This document shows positions 1 through 5,403 of a stretch of 7,902 nucleotides of DNA, in pieces (the stretch's first letter is position 1; every line of letters starts with the position of its first letter). The notes under the pieces were generated by a model, which saw only the letters and a program-made list of their open reading frames with translations, was not told the origin of the DNA and did not search any database. This DNA comes from Methanosarcinales archaeon (GTDB lineage: Archaea > Halobacteriota > Syntropharchaeia > Alkanophagales > Methanospirareceae), in NCBI GenBank assembly GCA_016649585.1, contig JAENXH010000052.1, positions 1-7,902 of the forward strand, given 5' to 3'. Both the position numbers and the translations under genes were made by a program.

Positions 1-94
1 ATTTCTTGTTTATCCCTCCAGCAAGCAAAATAGTTATTGCAGAAAGCAGCGATATTGCAACCGCGAGCACGGGAAACTGCTCAATTGGCAACAT
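1..94 (-). CDS. mrpD: Mrp/Mnh antiporter subunit D, N-terminal fragment
   Basis: Only the first 31 codons lie in the window; the gene continues past the left edge. It starts at an ATG five bases after the mrpC stop. The peptide begins MLPIEQFPVLAVAISLLSAI, a short polar start followed by a hydrophobic helix, as expected for the first transmembrane segment of an MrpD/NuoL-NuoM-like proton-translocating subunit. No diagnostic residue (the conserved helix Lys and Glu) is visible, so the assignment rests mainly on operon order: a gene directly after mrpB and mrpC is normally mrpD (MbhH in membrane-bound hydrogenases). It could instead be another NuoL/M-type subunit such as an MrpA N-terminal half. 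Confidence 0.75.
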   Translation of the reverse strand, partial: MLPIEQFPVLAVAISLLSAITILLAGGINKK

Positions 95-99
95 ATTTA

Positions 100-513
100 T
101 CAGGTTCCTCTTTCTATATCCATCTCCATCTCCATTATCTCTTCTTCTTCTATTGTCCCGTATTCCTCGTACAATCTCACTACCAGGGCGAGGGCAACCG
201 CGAGCGTTGCCGCAGCTACTACTATACCGGTAAGCATGAGCACATGCGGTAATGGATTCACGTACATGTAGCCTTCGTGGATCCCATGCTCCCATACGAT
301 CGGCGCAGTTCCAAATCGTAGTCCCCATCCAGTTCCTACATCTGAAAGGGATACGTAGAACAGGAAAATAGCGGTTTGAAATATACTTAGCCCGATAAGT
401 TTCTTCAACAAATTCTCCTTTGCTATCATTGCGTAGAAACCGATAAGCATGAGAACGATGGCAATCCAGTAATTATATTTTGCAAGTATGTGCTGAACTA
501 TCCATTCTATCAT
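100..513 (-). CDS. mrpC: Mrp/Mnh antiporter subunit C (NuoK/MbhG-like)
   Basis: This 137-residue membrane protein is the NuoK-like subunit of a multi-subunit Na+/H+ antiporter module. Three hydrophobic helices are visible, around residues 14-30, 38-56 and 88-112. The family signature is the segment near residues 81-96, NPLPHVLMLTGIVVAA, corresponding to the usual PLPQALxLTAIV with His for Gln. NLLKKLIGLSIFQTA before the second helix also fits MrpC/MbhG. I chose the ATG at 513 because it overlaps the mrpB stop by four bases (ATGA) and has a GGAGG site just upstream; a start at 558 would add an Arg-rich stretch coming from the mrpB end. The tail is acidic (EEEEIMEMEMDIE). It lies between mrpB and mrpD, as in Mrp and Mbh operons. 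Confidence 0.9.
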   Translation of the reverse strand: MIEWIVQHILAKYNYWIAIVLMLIGFYAMIAKENLLKKLIGLSIFQTAIFLFYVSLSDVGTGWGLRFGTAPIVWEHGIHEGYMYVNPLPHVLMLTGIVVAAATLAVALALVVRLYEEYGTIEEEEIMEMEMDIERGT

Positions 514-998
514 TCCTCCGCACCGCCTTCTTCTTCCTCCACGCTTTCTTCTTTCCACGCGAGATCAAAGAATAGAGAGACAAATGCTGCCATCACCGTC
601 ATCCCTATCCCTATTTCCACTACGTCTGCTATCATCAACGCTCTCGTATCCGCATGACCAATTATATTAGAAAGAGGAACTGCAGCATAGTTCAGATACT
701 CCGCTACGCCGAGACTGAAAATAATACATAAAAGACCTATTCCTGCGTAGAGATACAATCCGAGGCATTTAAAAGCGACATTCCAGGACTCCGGGAAATT
801 CTTCCTGCCTCTGGTAATGCCAAAAGCAGTGACGTATAAAACAAAAGAAGCTGCAATTACTGTTCCTCCCTGAAAACCTCCTCCTGCGCCTTCCGTTCCC
901 ATCATCACGTATAATCCATATAATTGAATAAAAGGGATCATCAGCCGCGCTATCGTTTCTATTACAACGTCCCGCCCATATTTCTTCTCGGCGCTCAA
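510..998 (-). CDS. mrpB: Mrp/Mnh antiporter subunit B (MnhB/MbhF-like)
   Basis: This 162-residue membrane protein is of the MnhB family (MrpB, equivalent to MbhF). The family signature is clear near the N-terminus: IARLMIPFIQLYGLYVMMG followed by GAGGGFQGG, close to the usual RLLxPxIxLFGLYxxxHG...PGGGFQGG. About four hydrophobic helices follow, with a polar acidic C-terminus (ESVEEEEGGAEE). The frame begins at TTG, 998, because no ATG occurs before Met20, which lies inside the conserved first helix. A GGAGG site about 12 bases upstream supports the TTG. The start overlaps the stop of the MbhE-like gene (TTGA), which suggests translational coupling. MrpB is part of the membrane core of the antiporter; its individual catalytic role is not well defined. 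Confidence 0.9.
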   Translation of the reverse strand: MSAEKKYGRDVVIETIARLMIPFIQLYGLYVMMGTEGAGGGFQGGTVIAASFVLYVTAFGITRGRKNFPESWNVAFKCLGLYLYAGIGLLCIIFSLGVAEYLNYAAVPLSNIIGHADTRALMIADVVEIGIGMTVMAAFVSLFFDLAWKEESVEEEEGGAEE

Positions 999-1561
999 AG
1001 CTTCCCTCGCCTCCTTAATAACAAGATAACAGAAACAGCGGCAGTGTAAATAACGGCGGTTTCACCAAGTGTGTCATAACCCCTGTAATCCGCAAGACCC
1101 GCAGTTACCATGTTTGGCGTGGTCATCTCCTCCTCACATTTCTCCTGCCACCGCACAGGAATCGAATACCTGTAAACCCACAATTTTTCACCGTCTTCTT
1201 TAATAAAATAAAATTTCTCCAGTCCCGGATAATACAACTCCTCCTTCATGATAAGCACATCCCATCCTTCCTCTCCTTCTCCTTCTTTTCGCTCAATCTC
1301 ATATTTCCCTTCTTCTAAGGATGGAAAAGCGTTCTCCTTTGTGTAACCGATCTCTTCTATTTTGGTTCTCAACTCCGCGGGAAGAACACCCGCATCTAAG
1401 CTGCTCTCTAATCCTTCTGCATCAATACCGATGGACAAGTTGATATACCTATTTGGAGGAGAATACGGGTCACCAAAGGCGGGTACATCCTCCACTACGT
1501 ACACAAACAAAGAGCCCAGAAGGATTACGGAAATGAGCGCCACTATAGGTAGAAGTTTCAT
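995..1561 (-). CDS. MbhE-like antiporter subunit (MrpA C-terminal part) with an insert
   Basis: This 188-residue protein has one hydrophobic helix at each end. The N-terminal part (residues 1-40) ends in DVPAFGDPYSPPNRY and the C-terminal part (147-188) reads TPNMVTAGLADYRGYDTLGE then a second helix and a basic tail. Both blocks match MbhE, the small subunit equivalent to the last part of MrpA, where they normally sit close together in a protein of about 100 residues. Here residues 41-146 form an extra soluble, acidic segment. The basic C-terminus suggests both ends are cytoplasmic, placing the insert outside. I chose the ATG at 1561, which overlaps the upstream gene's stop by four bases; a longer frame from 1681 only adds out-of-frame sequence of that gene. 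The family call is firm on the two end blocks; the insert is unassigned. Confidence 0.85.
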   Translation of the reverse strand: MKLLPIVALISVILLGSLFVYVVEDVPAFGDPYSPPNRYINLSIGIDAEGLESSLDAGVLPAELRTKIEEIGYTKENAFPSLEEGKYEIERKEGEGEEGWDVLIMKEELYYPGLEKFYFIKEDGEKLWVYRYSIPVRWQEKCEEEMTTPNMVTAGLADYRGYDTLGETAVIYTAAVSVILLLRRRGKL

Positions 1562-1803
1562 CCCTTCTCCCACCTCGCTATTCTGGATAAAGCGGCAACC
1601 ATTAAAGCGGTTGTCGCACCGGCGCCGATAGCAGCTTCGGTAAACCCCACATCCACGGAATTCATCTCCACCCAAACACAAGCCATAACGAAACTATAAG
1701 CGCCAAGGAGAGCAATTGCAGCTAAAAGGTCCTTCACCGTTATCGCTGCTATCGCGATCAGTACGAGGAAAAACAGCAGTGCAAGGTCAATCGGAACTAT
1801 CAT
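1558..1803 (-). CDS. MbhD-like antiporter subunit (DUF4040, MrpA C-terminal part)
   Basis: This 81-residue protein has three hydrophobic helices and is equivalent to the DUF4040 segment of MrpA, encoded separately as MbhD in archaeal membrane-bound hydrogenases. The signature is NSVDVGFTEAAIGAGATTAL at residues 48-67, where the family has an invariant (A/S)VDVAFTEAAVGAG; the Asp and Glu are candidates for the ion path. The ATG at 1803 is preceded by a purine-rich AAAGGGGG site about 10 bases upstream. A 57-base gap separates it from mrpE, the largest gap in the operon, while its stop overlaps the MbhE-like start by four bases. Confidence 0.9.
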   Translation of the reverse strand: MIVPIDLALLFFLVLIAIAAITVKDLLAAIALLGAYSFVMACVWVEMNSVDVGFTEAAIGAGATTALMVAALSRIARWEKG

Positions 1804-1860
1804 TTATCTTTTTCCCCCTTTTTTGTTTTTTATAATATTACAACACCGTTTCGCTTTTTA

Positions 1861-2391
1861 CTACTCCTCCATATAAACGTGTGCCACTTTCCTTTGCATT
1901 GTCTGATCCACTAATAGGGCGTCTGCTGGCGCCTGCGCTATTGCGTGAACCACAAATTTACCCGCCTCCGGTTCCACTAATATTGTTATCGTCCCCGGAG
2001 TTAAGGTGATGGAATTAGCTAAGGTGGTGAGCGCGAAGTCACTTCTCAAAGTGGTTTCAAATTCTATTATTCGAGGGTCTATCGGCATCTTCGGATGTAA
2101 GACACGGTATGTGACATCAAAGGTTGCCAAAGCTATCTGCCACAATTCCCACCCGAGGTATGGAATCAATCTGAGGGTTTTCACAAGCACTTTCTCGCCC
2201 TTCTCTGGTATCAATAGTTCGTGCGAGATTACCGTAACGATCAATGCCGCTATTATGCCCTCACATACATGCAGAAGATTGAAATGCCCAGGAGCTTCAT
2301 GAGAAGAAACCCAGGCTGATAAGAGCACCCAGAATACAAACATAATACAAAAAGTTACGATCATTGGAAACGCCTTTTCACTTTTGCTCAT
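1861..2391 (-). CDS. mrpE: Mrp/Mnh antiporter subunit E
   Basis: This 176-residue protein is of the MrpE/MnhE family. Two hydrophobic helices occupy roughly residues 9-27 and 40-60; they are followed by an amphipathic stretch LIPYLGWELWQIALATFDVT that fits the family (typically ...YxxxFxxEixxAnxxVa...). The soluble C-terminal domain contains NSITLTPGTITILVE, matching the highly conserved MrpE motif LaNsITLTPGTlt. I prefer the ATG at 2391 because a very strong GGGGGTGAT site sits a few bases before it; an in-frame ATG at 2418 would add nine residues and overlap the mrpG stop. MrpE is an accessory subunit needed for full activity or assembly in studied systems. Confidence 0.9.
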   Translation of the reverse strand: MSKSEKAFPMIVTFCIMFVFWVLLSAWVSSHEAPGHFNLLHVCEGIIAALIVTVISHELLIPEKGEKVLVKTLRLIPYLGWELWQIALATFDVTYRVLHPKMPIDPRIIEFETTLRSDFALTTLANSITLTPGTITILVEPEAGKFVVHAIAQAPADALLVDQTMQRKVAHVYMEE

Positions 2392-2404
2392 CTTATCACC
2401 CCCT

Positions 2405-2719
2405 TCACATCCTCTCATCTCCCTTCTTCCACGGCTTCACGCCGGTAACATACGCAGCTTTCATTATTGCATGCGTGGCCACCGGATTAGCGATAAAAAT
2501 GAAAAGCATCAAGAAAAAGAGCTTTATGGTTATAAAGGACCATCCCTGATAAACCATACAACCAACTATTATAAGAACTTCTCCGAGCGTATCGCACTTC
2601 CCGGTTGCGTGTAGCCGCGTATAAAAATCAGGGAGCCTCAATAGCCCCAGTGCTCCAGTAAGCATAAAGAACGCCCCACCGGCCATTAACACCGTGGATA
2701 TTATATCTATGCTGTGCAT
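2405..2719 (-). CDS. mrpG: Mrp/Mnh antiporter subunit G
   Basis: This 104-residue subunit of the PhaG/MnhG/YufB family has three hydrophobic helices. The family hallmark is complete: GALGLLRLPDFYTRLHATGK at residues 22-41, followed by CDTLGEVLIIVG, matching GxxxLxRxPDxYxRxHAxxKxxTLG. A basic, polar tail (VKPWKKGDERM) ends the protein. The ATG at 2719 has a strong GAGGGGGGAG site. The gene overlaps the end of mrpF by 13 bases and ends a few bases before mrpE, so the three form a translationally linked unit. MrpG is a small integral component of the antiporter complex. Confidence 0.93.
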   Translation of the reverse strand: MHSIDIISTVLMAGGAFFMLTGALGLLRLPDFYTRLHATGKCDTLGEVLIIVGCMVYQGWSFITIKLFFLMLFIFIANPVATHAIMKAAYVTGVKPWKKGDERM

Positions 2720-2976
2720 AACTCCCCCCTCACTAAATATTTAGCCATAAGTAAAGTGCCAATAAAGTTTAACATTGCATATAGAAGTGCGATGTCAACG
2801 AACATGGGTCTTTCGAATATATAGCCAATAGCAACTAAGAGCACAACAGCTTTTGTCCCTATCACGCTCGTGGCTGCAATACGGTTATACACCCCCGGTC
2901 CCAATGCCGCCCGGTATAAACATAGCAGCATCGTGAATACAATTATCATCCCGATAACGAGGAACGTTTCTATCAT
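2707..2976 (-). CDS. mrpF: Mrp/Mnh antiporter subunit F, first gene of the operon
   Basis: This 89-residue protein has three hydrophobic helices and belongs to the MrpF/MnhF/PhaF family. The conserved segment is YRAALGPGVYNRIAATSVIG (residues 21-40), matching the usual RxxxGPxxxDRxxAxxxxG with Asn replacing the common Asp. The last helix holds a conserved-looking Asp in VDIALLYAMLNFIGT. The ATG at 2976 lacks an obvious ribosome site. A TATA-like element centred about 36 bases upstream suggests a very short leader. It heads the minus-strand cluster mrpF-mrpG-mrpE-mbhD/E-like-mrpB-mrpC-mrpD. In Pyrococcus mbh the E-like gene comes first, so this order differs. Confidence 0.9.
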   Translation of the reverse strand: MIETFLVIGMIIVFTMLLCLYRAALGPGVYNRIAATSVIGTKAVVLLVAIGYIFERPMFVDIALLYAMLNFIGTLLMAKYLVRGELCTA

Positions 2977-3006
2977 TTTTCGCTTAGTATGGTTTGTGGA
3001 GGAGGC

Positions 3007-3017
3007 AATATAAATAA
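3007..3017. promoter_or_regulatory. TATA-like element shared by the divergent mrp and taw3 genes
   Basis: The minus strand reads TATTTATATT, preceded by CGAAAG, which can act as a BRE; it lies about 36 bases before the mrpF ATG. The plus strand reads AATATAAATA, about 30 bases before the ATG at 3042 and about 70 before the TTG at 3083 (the two candidate taw3 starts). No other equally good TATA box is visible in the 106 bases between the divergent genes, so one element may serve both directions. This is inferred from sequence alone. Confidence 0.55.
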
Positions 3018-3019
3018 CT

Positions 3020-3036
3020 TTCGGAATTATTCCGAA
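3020..3036. promoter_or_regulatory. 17-base perfect palindrome, candidate operator
   Basis: TTCGGAAT and ATTCCGAA are perfect inverted 8-base arms around a single T. The site starts two bases from the TATA-like element and covers the likely BRE of the mrp promoter and the region just before the likely plus-strand start of transcription. A dimeric regulator bound here could control both directions. No regulator gene is next to it and I saw no second full copy in the window. Confidence 0.45.
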
Positions 3037-3041
3037 TAAAA

Positions 3042-3089
3042 ATGGATAAAATTAACGAAGTAGCGCCGGAGGATTTCACAAGTTGGTAG
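3042..3089 (+). other. 15-codon frame overlapping the taw3 start (leader peptide or true N-terminus)
   Basis: An ATG frame encodes MDKINEVAPEDFTSW and stops at TAG, 3087-3089, overlapping the TTG start of taw3 in another frame. Its ATG lies about 30 bases after the TATA-like element, as for leaderless archaeal genes. Two readings are possible: a short upstream frame coupled to taw3, or the real Taw3 N-terminus separated from the rest by a missing base near 3083-3090. The second is attractive because Taw3 proteins often have a few residues with a Phe before the first Lys-rich helix. It could also be chance. Confidence 0.35.
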
Positions 3090-3661
3090 TTGAAGAGCAG
3101 AAGAAGCGGGCGCTTGAGAGATTGCGGATACGGGGCGCAGACGAGGAAGTGGAGGCGATACTCGAGAAGATAAACAGCCTTGACGGTTTCTTTACAACGA
3201 GCAGTTGCTCAGGCAGGATAGTTTTGATTTGCTTACCTGAAATAGGCGCCAAGCGAGAAGCGAGGTTTATTGGCAAGTGGCATCGCCAGGTAAAGAAGGG
3301 GGAAGTGTTAGAGGCGATGAGCGATGCAACACCACCCATAAAAGGCGAGATATGGTTAATAGCGCAATCGCCGATAGTGCACGTGGCGTGTGGAAGTTTG
3401 GATAAGGCAACGGCGTTGTTACGGATAGCGGTTGAATCAGGATTTAAATACAGCGGTATAAAGGCGATTACAAAAGATAATGAAAAAGTAATGGTGGAGA
3501 TGATGAGCACGGAAAGGATGGACGTCCCACTGGGTAAAGACGACGAAATGTTTTGCAGCGAGGCCTATCTGGATTTTATCCTGTCAAAGGCGAATTTCAT
3601 GCTCGAACGGGGGAAAGACAAATTAAAGCGGTTTCATTACGGGTCGAATGAGCTTGACTGA
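3083..3661 (+). CDS. taw3: Taw3/TYW3, wybutosine-pathway tRNA(Phe) methyltransferase
   Basis: This 192-residue protein belongs to the TYW3/Taw3 family, the SAM-dependent enzyme that N4-methylates the demethylwyosine intermediate at position 37 of tRNA(Phe). The family signature FFTTSSCSGRI lies at residues 36-46, with Ser and Arg in the expected arrangement. KWH (65-67), LIAQSPIVHVACGSLDKA (92-109) and GFKYSGIKAI (120-129) follow, then STERMDVPL, all in family order. The protein is cytoplasmic. I used the TTG at 3083 because a GGAGGAT site lies nine bases upstream and there is no in-frame ATG before it; an in-frame stop occurs at 3053. A frame-shifted ATG at 3042 is an alternative start. Taw3 works after Taw1, Trm5-type methylation and Taw2; none of those genes is in view. 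Confidence 0.92.
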   Translation: MVVEEQKKRALERLRIRGADEEVEAILEKINSLDGFFTTSSCSGRIVLICLPEIGAKREARFIGKWHRQVKKGEVLEAMSDATPPIKGEIWLIAQSPIVHVACGSLDKATALLRIAVESGFKYSGIKAITKDNEKVMVEMMSTERMDVPLGKDDEMFCSEAYLDFILSKANFMLERGKDKLKRFHYGSNELD

Positions 3662-3675
3662 AACCTTTTAATATA
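3660..3675 (+). promoter_or_regulatory. tRNA-Asn promoter (BRE and TATA box)
   Basis: GAAACC followed by TTTTAATATA forms a good archaeal BRE/TATA pair, starting at the taw3 stop codon. Transcription would begin about 25 bases downstream, near 3696, giving a 5' leader of about 19 bases to be removed by RNase P before the mature tRNA end at 3715. Confidence 0.7.
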
Positions 3676-3714
3676 CCAAATAGATAGAGAAGAAGGTAAT
3701 GCGGAATCGCGAAT

Positions 3715-3787
3715 GCCGCCGTAACTCAGTTGGTAGAGTGCCCGGCTGTTAACCGGCTTGTCACAGGTTCGAGTCCTGTCGGCGGCG
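3715..3787 (+). tRNA. tRNA-Asn (anticodon GUU)
   Basis: The 73 bases fold into a complete cloverleaf. The acceptor stem is GCCGCCG with CGGCGGC and a G discriminator. The D stem is ACTC/GAGT with loop AGTTGGTA. The anticodon loop is CTGTTAA with anticodon GTT. The variable loop has five bases, and the T arm is ACAGG-TTCGAGT-CCTGT. No CCA is encoded. The anticodon stem CCCGG/CCGGC has four pairs, with a C-C mismatch at its outer end (27-43). There is no intron. Confidence 0.96.
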
Positions 3788-3795
3788 TATAAACC

Positions 3796-3818
3796 CTTTT
3801 CTTTTAGAAAAAGAAAAG
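3796..3818. terminator. T/A-rich hairpin between tRNA-Asn and hisA
   Basis: CTTTTCTTTT and AAAAGAAAAG form a perfect 10-base inverted repeat around AGA, nine bases after the tRNA end. Archaeal RNA polymerase stops at T-runs, and both strands here have TTTTCTTTT-like tracts, so this could end the tRNA transcript on the plus strand and the hisA transcript on the minus strand. The low GC makes a strong RNA hairpin unlikely; the T-runs are probably what matters. Confidence 0.5.
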
Positions 3819-3855
3819 CCTTTACGGAAAAGAAAAACAAGTTCTAAAAGTTCTT

Positions 3856-4605
3856 CTAAAATTTCCTCACCACATCCTTAAACTCGATTTTGCCCTTATA
3901 CAATGCGCTCCCTATTACCACTCCGCTTGCGCCTGCATCTTTTATTCGCATCACATCCTCCACACTGCTTACTCCGCCGGCTATCACCACCGGAACGCTC
4001 ACCGAACTTACAAACTCCTCTATAATCTTCGGTTCTATGCCTTTCATCAAACCTTCAACGTCTACGTTCGTAAACAGCAAACTACCTGCGCCTATTCGCT
4101 CTGCGTGCTTCGCCGCTTCTTTCGCATCTATTCCTGTTACCTCTCGCCACCCGTCTATCGTCACTTTTCCCTTTATCACATCCAGCGCAACCATTACTCG
4201 CCCGGGAGAAAATTCATCCGCTGCGGTCTCTATAAGATGCGGTGATTTCAGCGCAGCAGTCCCAAAAATTATCCTATCTACACCTACGCCTGAAGCTATC
4301 CCGAGCAGCGTAACCGCTACTTCATAAGACCTGATTCCTCCGCCCACCTGAATCTTTACTTTCCCCAGCACTCCTTTTGACTCCGCTATACGTGCAATCA
4401 TCTCGAAATTATTCTGCTCTTCTTGTAACGCAGCATCCAGATCGATTATATGTAACCTGCTCGCGCCCTGCGTCACCCATTTTTTCGCTATCTCAACGGG
4501 ATTCTGGACTGAAGAGAAGATCACGTCTTCTTTTTTACCCTGCCGCAGTTGGACACATCTGCCGCCCTTTAAGTCTACTGCAGGGATCACCTCAAATTTT
4601 TCCAT
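3856..4605 (-). CDS. hisA: HisA, ProFAR isomerase of histidine biosynthesis
   Basis: This 249-residue TIM-barrel enzyme converts N'-phosphoribosyl-formimino-AICAR-ribonucleotide to its ribulosyl form in histidine synthesis. The length is normal for HisA. Visible signatures are IPAVDLKGGRCVQLRQG (7-23) with catalytic Asp11, GGGIRS (88-93), ALDVIKGKVTIDGWRE (140-155) with the second catalytic Asp142, TNVDVEG (179-185), and the C-terminal phosphate-binding loops IAGGVSS (208-214) and IGSALYKG (231-238). The Asp11/Asp142 pair and single-gene context favour HisA over HisF or the dual PriA type, although substrate range cannot be read from sequence alone. The ATG at 4605 is the first start after an in-frame TGA. 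A TATA box lies about 22 bases upstream, suggesting a nearly leaderless transcript. No other his gene is in view. Confidence 0.95.
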   Translation of the reverse strand: MEKFEVIPAVDLKGGRCVQLRQGKKEDVIFSSVQNPVEIAKKWVTQGASRLHIIDLDAALQEEQNNFEMIARIAESKGVLGKVKIQVGGGIRSYEVAVTLLGIASGVGVDRIIFGTAALKSPHLIETAADEFSPGRVMVALDVIKGKVTIDGWREVTGIDAKEAAKHAERIGAGSLLFTNVDVEGLMKGIEPKIIEEFVSSVSVPVVIAGGVSSVEDVMRIKDAGASGVVIGSALYKGKIEFKDVVRKF

Positions 4606-4622
4606 TAGATCTGCTCAACTCC

Positions 4623-4632
4623 TTATAAATTA
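4623..4632 (-). promoter_or_regulatory. Candidate hisA TATA box
   Basis: On the minus strand the 74-base gap between tfb and hisA contains TTAATTTATAAGG. The TATA-like core is centred about 22 bases before the hisA ATG, which would place the transcription start at or next to that ATG. AGGAG follows but lies 13 bases from the ATG, rather far for a ribosome site. hisA may thus be transcribed separately from tfb, although read-through is possible. Confidence 0.5.
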
Positions 4633-4679
4633 AGTCATCTGGATTTCCGCACAGATATACCATCAGTCCGTCCGTCAGT

Positions 4680-5375
4680 CTACTCTGCTTTTATTCCTAA
4701 TTCTCTTGCTAACTCTTTGTACCGTACACGTAAAGTCACTTCTGTGACACCTGTGGCCTCAGCGACATCTTTCTGCGTCTTCCTATCGTCACATAATATT
4801 GCCGCTATGTAAATCGCCGATGCCGCTATGCCCGTAGGGCCTCTTCCGCTTGTTATATCCTTTTCCAACGCCTCATTTATTATCTCCCGTGCACGTTCCT
4901 CTACATGCTTCTCCAAATTCAGTTTAGCACAAAATCTGCCTACATACTCCAGAGGAGATGATGGAGCAAGCCTCACATCGAGCCTCTTTGCCAATAACTT
5001 GCAAGTCTTTATTATATCCTTCCTACCTACCTTTGTTGCATTTTCTATTTCGTCAAGCGTTCTCGGCACATTATGTGTGCGACACGCCATGTAAATAGAT
5101 GCAGCCAGTATCTTCTCTATTGAACGCCCATGAATCAAATCATTCTCCCACGCTTCACGGTATATTGCCTGGCTGCCTTCTCTCGTTTGCTCAGGTATAG
5201 AAAGCAATGATGACAATCGGTCTATCTCCTCTTGCGCGTGTAAACGCTGCTTTCCTATTGCTGCGCCCAATCTCTTTCGTCGTTGGCGTTCACTAAGCAT
5301 CTGTAAACGCTCTCTATCTACCTCTGATCTCCCCCGTGCCTCTCCAACGCTTTCTGCGCCATTCTTTTCAGGCAT
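4680..5375 (-). CDS. tfb: Transcription initiation factor B (TFB) lacking the zinc ribbon
   Basis: This 231-residue protein is the cyclin-fold core of archaeal TFB (TFIIB homologue), which binds TBP-DNA and the BRE and recruits RNA polymerase. Repeat 1 covers about residues 41-134, with GRSIEKILAASIYMACR and VPRTLDEI; repeat 2 covers about 139-228, with SGRGPTGIAASAIYIAAI and the helix-turn-helix TQKDVAEATGVTEVTLRVRY that reads the BRE. Standard TFB is about 300 or more residues and starts with a CxxC zinc ribbon and B-reader/linker. Here only about 20-40 charged residues precede repeat 1, with no Cys pair. An in-frame TGA lies eight codons before the ATG and the 28-base gap to gar1 cannot hide a ribbon, so the short form is real unless the upstream sequence has been deleted. 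It follows gar1 on the same strand, a common euryarchaeal pairing. Confidence 0.93.
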   Translation of the reverse strand: MPEKNGAESVGEARGRSEVDRERLQMLSERQRRKRLGAAIGKQRLHAQEEIDRLSSLLSIPEQTREGSQAIYREAWENDLIHGRSIEKILAASIYMACRTHNVPRTLDEIENATKVGRKDIIKTCKLLAKRLDVRLAPSSPLEYVGRFCAKLNLEKHVEERAREIINEALEKDITSGRGPTGIAASAIYIAAILCDDRKTQKDVAEATGVTEVTLRVRYKELARELGIKAE

Positions 5376-5403
5376 CTCCTTTCCCCTTCTTCACCTCGAT
5401 CAA

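Noticed and set aside
1804..1860. Internal promoter before the MbhD-like gene
   Set aside because: The minus strand has an ATATTATAAAA stretch, but the gap is A/T-rich throughout and no BRE-like element stands out; the gap alone is weak evidence.
2006..2302. 98-codon open frame on the plus strand
   Set aside because: It is antisense to mrpE, which carries the full ITLTPGT motif.
3076..3510. 144-codon open frame on the minus strand
   Set aside because: It lies antisense inside taw3, which has clear family motifs; the peptide shows no recognisable domain.
4606..4679. Possible small RNA (C/D box-like TGATG and CTGA pieces) and a GTCC/GTCA repeat
   Set aside because: The boxes do not match the consensus well and are not spaced as a C/D guide RNA; the repeat is only about 15 bases. 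A hisA TATA box explains the rest of the gap.
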